DNA from: Dehalococcoidia bacterium
GTDB lineage: Bacteria > Chloroflexota > Dehalococcoidia > Tepidiformales > Tepidiformaceae
Assembly (NCBI GenBank): GCA_020432045.1
Contig: JAGQHB010000004.1
Span: 62,001-126,000, forward strand
Direction: 5' to 3'
DNA length: 64,000 bases
Each line of letters starts with the position of its first letter. Positions within the stretch are counted from its first letter, which is position 1. Position numbers and translations under genes: made by a program. A model generated the notes under the pieces. That model did no database searches. It saw only the letters and a list, made by a program, of their open reading frames with translations, and was not told where the DNA came from. Below, one piece after another: positions 43,582-51,162 of the stretch.

Positions 43582-44600
43582 GTATTCCAGTCTCCCAGGC
43601 GATGGCGATTAGCTCCTACATCGTGAAACAGAAACTGAGCCGCAATAAGCGATATCCACTGGTTTTGATGCTCGAGCCGCTGCTCCGCTGCAATCTCGAA
43701 TGCGCCGGTTGCGGAAAGATCCAGCATCCGGAAGAGATCCTGAGCACGTACCTTACGCCGGAAGAGTGCTGGGACGCCGCCGAAGAGTGCGGCGCGCCAA
43801 TGGTCTCAATCGCCGGCGGCGAGCCGCTCATCCACCCCCATATCGACAAGATCGTGGAAGGGCTCGTCGAGCGCGGCAAGTTCGTCACGCTCTGCACGAA
43901 TGCGATCCTGCTGGAGCGGTGGCTCTCGAAGCTTCAGCCGTCCGACCATTTCTCGTTCACGATCCACCTCGACGGGATGCGCGATCTACACGACGCGATG
44001 GTCGATCGCAGTGGCGTATTCGACAAAGCAGTCGCGGGAATCCGCGAGGCAAAAGCGAGGGGCTTCCGCGTCAACACAAACACCACCGTGTACGCGGACA
44101 GTTCGACCGAAGAGATGCGTGAGCTCTTCAACTACCTTGCCGACGACCTGAAGACCGATGGCATCGTGATGTCTCCCGGGTACGACTACCCCAAGGCACC
44201 GAACCAGAAGGTTTTCATGCAGCGCGGCCAGATGATCAGCAAGTTCGAAGAGCTGCTCTCGCTCCCCGACAGCAAGCACTGGCAGTTCATCGATTCGCCG
44301 CTCTTCCTCGAGTTCCTGCAGGGCAAAGTGGCGATGCAATGCACCGCCTGGGGCAACCCCTGCCGTACGGTAATGGGCTGGCAGCGGCCGTGCTACCTCA
44401 TGAACGAGGGCTACGCCCCGACCTACAAACAGCTCATGGAAGAGACGGAGTGGGAGCGCTACGGCTACGGCCGGGATGCCCGCTGCACGAACTGCATGGC
44501 CCACTGTGGCTACGAAGCGAGTGCCGTGGAACAAACCCTCAAGAGCCCGGTTCAGAGCGTACGGGCTGGCGTTGCATCTCTGTTCGGTGGGCGTTCCTGA
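43578..44600 (+). CDS. hpnH: Adenosyl-hopene transferase HpnH
   Basis: A 340-residue radical SAM enzyme that joins adenosine to hopene (diploptene), the first step to extended C35 hopanoids. The FeS motif is C38NLEC42AGC45, and SIAGGEPL is the SAM-binding motif. A cluster of C-terminal cysteines (CTAWGNPC; CTNCMAHCGYEAS) fits the family. Starts 4 bp inside the hpnE end; its stop shares bases with the hpnG start (TGATG). Confidence 0.95.
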   Translation: MSIPVSQAMAISSYIVKQKLSRNKRYPLVLMLEPLLRCNLECAGCGKIQHPEEILSTYLTPEECWDAAEECGAPMVSIAGGEPLIHPHIDKIVEGLVERGKFVTLCTNAILLERWLSKLQPSDHFSFTIHLDGMRDLHDAMVDRSGVFDKAVAGIREAKARGFRVNTNTTVYADSSTEEMRELFNYLADDLKTDGIVMSPGYDYPKAPNQKVFMQRGQMISKFEELLSLPDSKHWQFIDSPLFLEFLQGKVAMQCTAWGNPCRTVMGWQRPCYLMNEGYAPTYKQLMEETEWERYGYGRDARCTNCMAHCGYEASAVEQTLKSPVQSVRAGVASLFGGRS

Positions 44601-45289
44601 TGAAGATCCTGTTCGCCTTTCCGTCCAGCCGGGAGGCGGCTGCTGTTCATCTGAAACACCCGCCGTTGATCACCGGAGCCGGCGAACGAGCAGGGCTCGC
44701 TGTTTCCGAGCGGCTCCACTGTGAGCGACCCGGTCTCGTCCTCCTGGCGGGTCTGGCAGGGGCGTTAGACCCTTCGCTTCGGCCCGGGAGCGTCGTTCTC
44801 TGCCGCCAGGTCACAGCCCCGGGCAGGGATATCCTCGAACCTGACCGGTTCTTCACGGAAGACGTCCGGCACGGACTCAGGACCGCCGGCAGCTCCTTCG
44901 TCTATTCCAAGCTCCTCACACTTCCCGAACCAGCCGCAACGGGCGCGGTAAAGCTCCAACTCTGGAACGAACATGGGGCGGGCGCTGTCGACATGGAGAC
45001 GTACCAGGTCGCGGCGGCCTGTGCCGAGCGGCGCATTCCGTGGATTGCGGTGCGGACGATTGTCGATACCTCGCGTCAGGCGCTGCCACGAGCCCTAAGG
45101 AGGTGGCAGCAGCCCGGCGATGAGCGAAGCGCCGTCTTCTCAGCGATGCGCTCACCCTGGGAATGGCCCGCGTACGCCCGTCTCGGTCTCCAATACTGGA
45201 CGGCACGGAAGGCACTGGCGGAGGCCCTCCCTGCCGTGGTCCGCGCGGCCAGGCAGACGCGAATCGTCGAAACCCTCGAGGTGCTCTAG
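44600..45289 (+). CDS. hpnG: Hopanoid-associated nucleoside phosphorylase HpnG
   Basis: A 229-residue protein of the purine nucleoside phosphorylase/MTA nucleosidase fold. HpnG removes adenine from adenosylhopane to give a ribosyl (phosphoribosyl) hopane. The family motif AVDMETYQVAAAC contains the substrate-binding Glu, and LLAGLAGALDPSL is the ligand loop. The ATG at 44600 overlaps the hpnH stop. The longer upstream reading is antisense-like in-frame read of hpnH and is rejected. It sits directly after hpnH, as expected for consecutive steps. The next start also overlaps its stop by 1 bp. Confidence 0.88.
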   Translation: MKILFAFPSSREAAAVHLKHPPLITGAGERAGLAVSERLHCERPGLVLLAGLAGALDPSLRPGSVVLCRQVTAPGRDILEPDRFFTEDVRHGLRTAGSSFVYSKLLTLPEPAATGAVKLQLWNEHGAGAVDMETYQVAAACAERRIPWIAVRTIVDTSRQALPRALRRWQQPGDERSAVFSAMRSPWEWPAYARLGLQYWTARKALAEALPAVVRAARQTRIVETLEVL

Positions 45290-46308
45290 TGGCGTCGCTC
45301 GGAAGCGGTGCGCCGGGCGTCATTTCGCGCCACCGAGACGCAATTGAGGAGGCGCTGCGGGCGGCTCTTGAAATTGATGAATCGCCCCTGGCAGGGCCAT
45401 CCAGGTATGTGATGGGATGGCAGGGTACGGACGGCCGCCCGATGGAAGCGGGAGGCAAACGCATCCGTCCGGCGCTCGCGCTGGTCGCCGCCGGAATTTT
45501 CAATGCCGATCCTCTGTCCGGGCTGCCGGCCGCCGTTGCCATCGAACTCATCCACAACTTCTCGCTGGTACATGACGAGATCCAGGACCACGACGATGTC
45601 CGGCATGGGCGCCCAACGGCATACACCGTCTGGGGGCCTGGCCAGGCCATCAATCTCGGCGACTTTATGTACGGCCGGGCAATCCGGGCACTCAGCGAGT
45701 CTGGTGCAGACCCGTCGCGTTGCGTCCGCGCCATGGCGGTGCTCATGCGCGCCGTCGAAGGGATGATCGCTGGCCAGTGGCGCGACATTTCGTTCGAATC
45801 GCGGGAACGCGTCTCGGTCGACGAGTACATCGAGATGATAGAGGGAAAGACGGGCGTGTTGCTTGGCGCGAGCCTCGAAATGGGCGCCACCCTCGGTGGG
45901 GCCGCGGAGTCCGAAGCCGCCACCCTCGGGCGCTGGGGCACGCGGCTCGGCCTGGCGTTCCAGGCAATTGACGACTACCTCGGCATCTGGGGAGACGAAG
46001 TGCTCACGGGCAAGACCACGACCGGCGACATTGCCCGCCGCAAAAAGACGCTGCCCATCATCCACGCGCTTGACGATCCCTTGGCCGGGCCGTTGATCCG
46101 CACGGTGTACGCCGACGAATCGCAGATGGAACGCTACGACGAAGTCGTTGCAGCGCTGGAGGCAGCGGGCGCCGACGCCCTTTGCCGCGACATGGCCAGA
46201 CGCTTTGCCAATGAAGCTGAGGACATGGTTGCCGCTCTCGAGTTGGACGATGCCGCGCGCGACACACTGCGCTCGGTAGGCGACTACTTCTGCCAGCGGG
46301 ACTTCTAG
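45289..46308 (+). CDS. Polyprenyl (farnesyl/geranylgeranyl) diphosphate synthase
   Basis: A 339-residue trans-isoprenyl diphosphate synthase that builds the C15/C20 substrate, most likely FPP for HpnD. The first Asp-rich motif is H95-D96-E97-I-Q-D100 in place of DDxxD, a conservative Asp-to-Glu change; the second is AIDDYLGIWGDE. GGKRIRPAL (about 55-63) binds the diphosphate. It starts with GTG at 45289, sharing a base with the hpnG stop (TAGTG). Chain length cannot be read with certainty. End of the hopanoid operon; maf converges 7 bp away. Confidence 0.9.
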   Translation: MASLGSGAPGVISRHRDAIEEALRAALEIDESPLAGPSRYVMGWQGTDGRPMEAGGKRIRPALALVAAGIFNADPLSGLPAAVAIELIHNFSLVHDEIQDHDDVRHGRPTAYTVWGPGQAINLGDFMYGRAIRALSESGADPSRCVRAMAVLMRAVEGMIAGQWRDISFESRERVSVDEYIEMIEGKTGVLLGASLEMGATLGGAAESEAATLGRWGTRLGLAFQAIDDYLGIWGDEVLTGKTTTGDIARRKKTLPIIHALDDPLAGPLIRTVYADESQMERYDEVVAALEAAGADALCRDMARRFANEAEDMVAALELDDAARDTLRSVGDYFCQRDF

Positions 46309-46315
46309 CGAGCGG

Positions 46316-46939
46316 CTATTCGATCACGCCCGTGCGTTCTGGGCACATGGCGCAGCGAGGCAGACGCTCAAGCGGTGCATGCGCCTCGACGCCATACTCG
46401 TACAGCAACTCCCGCGTCAGCCAGAGCGGTAGCCCCATGACGCCGCAGTAGCATCCATGCCACCGTTCAACGGTTGGTACATCTTCGTCCTGGATGGCGT
46501 AGGCTCCCGCCTTGTCCAATGGCCGGCCAGACGCGACGTAGGCCGCTATCGTGGGCTCATCCATGGCCACCATCTCCACGACCGTCTCTGAAACGGCCAC
46601 GATTGGGGACCACCCCTCCACTGCGATCGCCACACCCGTGAGCACAAGGTGGGGGCGCCCGGCAAGGTCCCGCAGCATCTCCGCCGCCTCGGCGGCATCG
46701 CGAGGCTTTCCGTACGACCGCGTCGCGTCGGCAACGATCGTGTCGGCGCCTACCACAACGGCGGACGGATCGGCCTCGAGGACGGCCCGTGCCTTCGCAA
46801 TGGCGAGCCGCGCTGCGTCTTCCCGGGGTCTATCGGTGAGCGTCTCGTCCACGCCTGCCGTCCGCACCTCGAACGACGGGACGATGGCAGCGAGCAGTTC
46901 GCGCCGGCGCGGGGACGCGGAACCAAGGACGACTCTCAT
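46316..46939 (-). CDS. maf: Maf-like nucleotide pyrophosphatase
   Basis: A 207-residue Maf/YhdE family protein, which hydrolyses dTTP, UTP or modified nucleotides and is linked to septum control. The opening VVLGSASPRRRELL (about 3-16) is the signature, then TLTDRPREDAARLAIAKARAV and VVGADTIV with the catalytic Asp; ATRSYGKPRDAAEAAEML follows. The ATG at 46939 overlaps the rlmD stop (ATGA), so the two genes are coupled. The substrate class (YhdE or YceF type) is not decided. Confidence 0.92.
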   Translation of the reverse strand: MRVVLGSASPRRRELLAAIVPSFEVRTAGVDETLTDRPREDAARLAIAKARAVLEADPSAVVVGADTIVADATRSYGKPRDAAEAAEMLRDLAGRPHLVLTGVAIAVEGWSPIVAVSETVVEMVAMDEPTIAAYVASGRPLDKAGAYAIQDEDVPTVERWHGCYCGVMGLPLWLTRELLYEYGVEAHAPLERLPRCAMCPERTGVIE

Positions 46940-48159
46940 TCCGATGGATCCTCCAACTCCAGCCGTGCCACGCATTCGATGTGGCCGGTCTGGGGAAACA
47001 TATCGATTGGCGTCACGCGATCGAGGCGGTAGCCGCGATCGACAAGTATGCGGAGGTCGCGCGCCAACGTCGCAGGGTTGCAGGACACATAGACAACCGT
47101 CCCCGCCCTGAACCGCGCAATCGAATCCAGTACTTCCGGGTGGCAGCCTGGCCTGGGCGGGTCGAGGACAACGGCATCCGGGGAGCGTTCAAGGAACGGC
47201 AGCACGTCTTCGACGCGGCCCACACGCATCTCAACATTCGGTGTCGATAGAAGGTTTGCGGCTGAGTTCCGGGCCGCAGCCACGGACTCCTCAATCGCAA
47301 CGACGCGCTCGAACCGGTCCGCGAAGAGCACCGCAAACGTGCCAACACCCGCAAAGGCATCGACCAGGAGGGCCCCGCGCTCGGGCAACGCCTCCCCGAT
47401 GAGACGGAGCATCTGTTCGGCTTGCGCATGATTCACCTGGAAGAACGCGGCTGAGCTGACATCGAACCGCCGTCCACCGAGTTCTTCCACGTACGACTTC
47501 TGGCCCGTTGGGACGCCTACATCTTCCAGCGCGGGCCAGAACAGATAGCTCCCGGTCTCCTGGCTGTGCCGCACCTGGATCTGATGGAGCCCAACGCCCT
47601 TGCCCTGGAGCGCGGGAAGCAGATCACTCACCCATGGATCCGCGATTGGGCAGGACTCGACCGTCAGCAACGACCGGCGGTTGCGGTGGATGAACCCCAC
47701 GTCACCGTACTTCTTCCCGCAGGAGAAACGCAGGTGGTTGCGGTAGCCCCATGGGTTCGCTGCGCCGGCAACCGGGCGGACCGCGGATTCATCGAGGCCG
47801 CCGATCCGTCGCAGCTGTTCGCGAACCACCTCTTCCTTCGCCGCAAGTTGGGCCGGGTACGCCATGTGCTGGAGCTGGCAGCCGCCACACTCCCCGAAAA
47901 GGCCACAGCGCGGCTCCACACGGTCCGGAGAGGGGTCGCTGACCGATTGGACCGCTGCTTCCAGGTAGTCAGCATGCACGCGTTCGACAACTGCCTCGAC
48001 GCGTTCACCGGGAATGGCGAACGAGAGGAACACGATCCGTCCATCGTCCAGCCTGCAAAGCGAAGCACCACCGAAGACAATCGGTCCGGCGGTGAGCGTG
48101 ATGACATCGCCGGCGTACGGTGGTGTTTCTGGCGTGAAGAGCTTGCGACGACGGGGCAT
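46936..48159 (-). CDS. 23S rRNA (uracil-5)-methyltransferase, RlmD/TrmA family
   Basis: A 407-residue SAM-dependent RNA uridine-C5 methyltransferase. A TRAM-like N-terminal domain precedes the FeS cysteines C85GLFGEC91GGC94, with a later Cys in ESCPIAD. The C-terminal domain has VDAFAGVGTFAVLFADRF (SAM), VLDPPRPGC and VYVSCNPATLARDL, the last with the catalytic Cys. Which uridine it modifies (RlmD- or RlmCD-like) is not clear. maf overlaps its stop by 4 bp. Confidence 0.92.
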   Translation of the reverse strand: MPRRRKLFTPETPPYAGDVITLTAGPIVFGGASLCRLDDGRIVFLSFAIPGERVEAVVERVHADYLEAAVQSVSDPSPDRVEPRCGLFGECGGCQLQHMAYPAQLAAKEEVVREQLRRIGGLDESAVRPVAGAANPWGYRNHLRFSCGKKYGDVGFIHRNRRSLLTVESCPIADPWVSDLLPALQGKGVGLHQIQVRHSQETGSYLFWPALEDVGVPTGQKSYVEELGGRRFDVSSAAFFQVNHAQAEQMLRLIGEALPERGALLVDAFAGVGTFAVLFADRFERVVAIEESVAAARNSAANLLSTPNVEMRVGRVEDVLPFLERSPDAVVLDPPRPGCHPEVLDSIARFRAGTVVYVSCNPATLARDLRILVDRGYRLDRVTPIDMFPQTGHIECVARLELEDPSE

Positions 48160-48249
48160 ACCTGGCGAGTGTAGCCCGCAGCCCGCTTACGGCGCGGCTG
48201 CGACCTTGGCACGATCGCGTTTTGGCGACCCCAGTACGGACCGTTGGGG
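48160..48249. other. Non-coding gap upstream of rlmD
   Basis: I see no gene, repeat or named motif here. It lies between the rlmD start and the stop of the luciferase-family remnant, and with it makes a 446-bp stretch (48160-48605) with no intact gene. Confidence 0.5.
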
Positions 48250-48475
48250 TCAGCTCCCGTCAACCGTGGCTGCCTTTCGTGAGGCGTGGGCCGGCTGCGC
48301 AAAGCCCGGGCGGTGCGCGACCGGGTACCGAAGCCGGTCGAAGGCAGCGGTAGCCTGCAACACCGAGGCCGTCGGGACCGCTCGATCCGTAGCCGACGAG
48401 GACCCGGTCGAAGCCCGCTTCTTCGTGTGCCCGGGCAAACTTCGCCAGGAACTCCAGGTCGGCGTGGCCATCCAC
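48250..48475 (-). pseudogene. Frameshifted remnant of a luciferase-like (alkanesulfonate monooxygenase type) flavin enzyme
   Basis: In one minus-strand frame residues read DLEFLAKFARAHEEAGFDR followed by VLVGYGSSGPDG, a typical LLM-class helix-strand-loop. Near 48345-48355 the similarity moves to another frame, which reads FDRLRYPVAHRPGFAQPAH and then SRKAATVDGS to a stop at 48250. Together they match one continuous stretch of an alkanesulfonate-monooxygenase-like protein, with a single 1-nt frameshift; about 280 further residues are missing. It has no intact start. It is different from the intact LLM protein encoded at 49330-50532. Identification rests on remembered family patterns. Confidence 0.6.
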
Positions 48476-48605
48476 GAGCGACGCGTTGGCGGCCTCGCTC
48501 GCATTCGCTCGCCGAACGCGTCCCCATCAACTCACCTCGGACGGCCTGCTCCCGTCCAGAGATGCGGCGCGACCCGCGTCTATGTACGTGACTTATTCGG
48601 TCAAG

Positions 48606-49217
48606 TTAGCCAGCATCGACCTCACCGATCTGCCGGATCCCGGCGACCACACCGGCGGCGAAGAGCATCGCGAGCCCAAGAATCGCAATTCCCGGCAGTG
48701 TTTCTTCGCCGGAGGAGCCGTTGCCGGTATTTGGCGGACGAGGCGCCGGCGGCGTGGGCGTCACGGCCGCGGTAGGAGTGGGCGTAGCGGTCGCAGTCAC
48801 GGTTGGCGACGGGGTTGCTTCCGGCACAACGGTAAACGTCACCCGCGCGTACTCCGCGGGTACAAGACAGTAGGCGCAGCTCACTACGATCTCATGAGCG
48901 CCTGCGGCCGCATCGGCCGGGACGACGATATCGACGCCCTGATAGCAGTCGTCCACCTTCCGCTGTTCGACTCCGTTGAGCAGCACGCCGTCGTCCCATG
49001 TGACCACGACAAGGGGCCCGGGTGAGCCGAAGTTCCACGAAACAACTGCTGCCGTCCCGGCCGGGCCAGACGCCGGATCGATCTTGTTGTCGATTTGTTG
49101 CGTGCAGACCACATCGTCTGACGCAGACGCCACGGCGGGGGGCGACGCGATTGCCAGGAACACACCTGACGCCAGGGCCGCACCCAACAGGAGCAGCGGA
49201 GTAGTGCGAATTCGCAT
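48606..49217 (-). CDS. Exported protein with Thr/Pro linker and C-terminal anchor
   Basis: A 203-residue surface protein of unknown function. Signal peptide: MRIRTT, then LLLLGAALASGVFLAIASPPAVASA. A beta-rich Ig/IPT-like domain (about 35-125; PASGPAGTAAVVSWNFGSPGPL) carries four Cys. Next come a TPSPTVTATATPTPT linker, a PPNTGNG motif, and a final hydrophobic helix with a basic residue after it (GIAILGLAMLFAAGVVAGIR). The tail looks like a sortase-type signal but the motif is PPNTG rather than LPxTG, so sorting is doubtful. The ATG at 49217 has an AGGTGA ribosome site. Confidence 0.75.
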   Translation of the reverse strand: MRIRTTPLLLLGAALASGVFLAIASPPAVASASDDVVCTQQIDNKIDPASGPAGTAAVVSWNFGSPGPLVVVTWDDGVLLNGVEQRKVDDCYQGVDIVVPADAAAGAHEIVVSCAYCLVPAEYARVTFTVVPEATPSPTVTATATPTPTAAVTPTPPAPRPPNTGNGSSGEETLPGIAILGLAMLFAAGVVAGIRQIGEVDAG

Positions 49218-49329
49218 GAGGTCACCTCGTGGATATGTCTGCACACCCATAGAAGCAGGGCGCCATGACGGCGTCCCCCGCCATTTGGCCGAGTGCGAAG
49301 ATCGTCATTCTGCCGGTATGTGGGACGCG

Positions 49330-50532
49330 TCACGCGAGCCCGAGAGGCGCCAGGACCTTATTCATGTAGAGGTCCAGTGATTTCGAAATCGCGAGGGCAG
49401 GCATCAGGCCGTTGTACTGCCAGGCCATCACATACGTGAGCGGCAGCCGTTCGAGCGTCTGTTCGACCTGGCGCCGCACCGTCTCAGGGCTACCTACCCA
49501 CATCAGCCCCCGCTCGTGCATCACCTCGGGCGTGACGGAGCGCGGGTCCTCTCCCGGGTGCGGGATCGCCCCGCCAAAGCCGAATGGCGCGAACCAGGCC
49601 GCGCCAACGAACGCGGCACTCTCCCGCCAGTACGCCCACGCTTCCTCGTCGGTGTCCGCGACGATCACGTCGCGAAGGACGCCGATCCCTTCACCGGGGG
49701 CGATACCGCGGCCAGCGGCCACCGCTTCGTCGTGGTACGCGTCGAAAAGAAACGACTCGAGTCCATCGTTCACGGGTGCCAGGATCGGCTGCACTCCCTG
49801 TCGCGCACACCACCGGATCGTCGATTCGCTGAAGCTGAATGGCTGCATGATGGGCGGATGCGGCTGCTGGAGGGGCCTCGGGACAACACCGATCTCGCGC
49901 ACGACGCCGCCCTCGGCACCGCGGCCCATCGTTTGCGTCGATTCGACGGTCCAGGGGATGCCCGGGGGCGGGATCTTCCAGAACTTGCCCTCGTAGCTGA
50001 ACGTATCGTTCGTCCAGGCCATCCGGACGATTTCGAAGAACTCCTCGAAGGCGGCGCGGTTGACACGGTCTACCTCCGCATCACGGTCTTTCGACGGTGC
50101 GGCGTGGACATCGTGGTACTGCTGCGCCAGCGTATCAACCCAGCGGCGTTGATAGCCACGGGCAAAGCCGGCGAACGCCCGTCCGCCGCTCATGTGGTCG
50201 AGCATTGCGATGTCTTCGGCGACACGCAGCGGCGAGTGAGCCGGAAGGACAATTCCGAGCTGTCCGACCCGGATCCGCTTCGTATGGAGCGCGACGTACG
50301 TATCGAGCAGCACCGGGTTGTTCGATAACTCAAAGCCTTCGACGTGGAAGTGGTGCTCGGTGAAAGCAATTGCGTCGTATCCAAGGTCATCGCCAACCAC
50401 GGCCACGTCGCGGATGTCGCGAAGCATGGTTTGGTACGCGTCGTTGTCGCGCCCTGCCATCCCTGCCAGCATTCGACGCCGGTCGCCGACAGATGGAAGG
50501 AAGAAGATGCCGGTCTTCAGCGCAGGACTCAT
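49330..50532 (-). CDS. LLM-class flavin-dependent oxidoreductase
   Basis: A 400-residue luciferase-like monooxygenase or F420/FMN-dependent oxidoreductase. The barrel opening KTGIFFLPSVG is followed by DDLGYDAIAFTEHHFHVEGF, IRVGQLGIVLPAHSPLRVAEDIAMLDHMSGGR and GFARGYQRRW, all standard for the family. Cofactor (FMN or F420) and substrate are not decided. The ATG at 50532 has no ribosome site but lies 7 nt after TATAAC, so it may be leaderless; upstream residues are not conserved. It stands alone, divergent from the hypothetical membrane protein gene. Confidence 0.88.
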   Translation of the reverse strand: MSPALKTGIFFLPSVGDRRRMLAGMAGRDNDAYQTMLRDIRDVAVVGDDLGYDAIAFTEHHFHVEGFELSNNPVLLDTYVALHTKRIRVGQLGIVLPAHSPLRVAEDIAMLDHMSGGRAFAGFARGYQRRWVDTLAQQYHDVHAAPSKDRDAEVDRVNRAAFEEFFEIVRMAWTNDTFSYEGKFWKIPPPGIPWTVESTQTMGRGAEGGVVREIGVVPRPLQQPHPPIMQPFSFSESTIRWCARQGVQPILAPVNDGLESFLFDAYHDEAVAAGRGIAPGEGIGVLRDVIVADTDEEAWAYWRESAAFVGAAWFAPFGFGGAIPHPGEDPRSVTPEVMHERGLMWVGSPETVRRQVEQTLERLPLTYVMAWQYNGLMPALAISKSLDLYMNKVLAPLGLA

Positions 50533-50545
50533 ACCCGGCGTTATA
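50533..50545 (-). promoter_or_regulatory. -10 box for leaderless LLM-oxidoreductase mRNA
   Basis: On the minus strand TATAAC (50545-50540) ends 7 nt before the ATG at 50532, with no Shine-Dalgarno sequence between, the same geometry as at dinB. Confidence 0.45.
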
Positions 50546-50670
50546 CGCCCTTCTTGCGCGGCTTCGTGAGGCCTTCGACTCACGCCGTGACGTAAAGGGT
50601 CCGGACATGCGCGAAAACGTCCATCGACGATCGGGCCCGGATGGCATACCGTTTCGGGACGAGGATATCG

Positions 50671-51108
50671 ATGGCAGACCGCATCGAACGCGAGATCAAC
50701 GAGATCCTGGAGAAGCTCGACGAGCTGCCTGAAGATACGGCCGTGCCCGAACGCGCACCCATCTCCATCGCGGAGCGCCGGGACCGCAAGGTAGACAGCG
50801 CGCCCGGCCGGTCACTGAACATCAGGCTCCCAAAGCTCAACACTACGGCGGCCCTGCTCACGGGCGCTGCCACTGTCATCGGCGGGCTCATACTTTCGAC
50901 GTTCTGGGCGCCTCTCGTCTGGGCTGCTTTCGGAGGGGTCGTGATCTTTCTTGCGGGCTTCATCGCCGCGCTCGTCAAGACCCCGCGGCCCGGAAAACAG
51001 GCGCCGCCCGGTGGCCACTTCTGGCGGGACCGCTATATCCAATACTCCCAGCCACAACAGGGGTCAGCTAGGACGTGGACGAAGCTCAAACGCCGCCTTC
51101 GCCGTTAA
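50671..51108 (+). CDS. Hypothetical membrane protein
   Basis: A 145-residue protein, not recognised. The acidic N-terminal helix (ADRIEREINEILEKLDELP) is followed by a polar linker and a hydrophobic hairpin of two membrane helices (about 65-115: ALLTGAATVIGGLILSTFWAPLV and AFGGVVIFLAGFIAALV), then a basic tail (LKRRLRR). The ATG at 50671 has GAGG 7-8 nt upstream; an ATG at 50641 lacks this. The N-terminal part looks like short proteins of the same kind seen in other Chloroflexota, but I cannot name a function. Confidence 0.7.
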   Translation: MADRIEREINEILEKLDELPEDTAVPERAPISIAERRDRKVDSAPGRSLNIRLPKLNTTAALLTGAATVIGGLILSTFWAPLVWAAFGGVVIFLAGFIAALVKTPRPGKQAPPGGHFWRDRYIQYSQPQQGSARTWTKLKRRLRR

Positions 51109-51162
51109 GGGCTCTGACCCGGTTCACGGCCGCTTAACTGCGCTGGGACGTAGTCTCTGACT

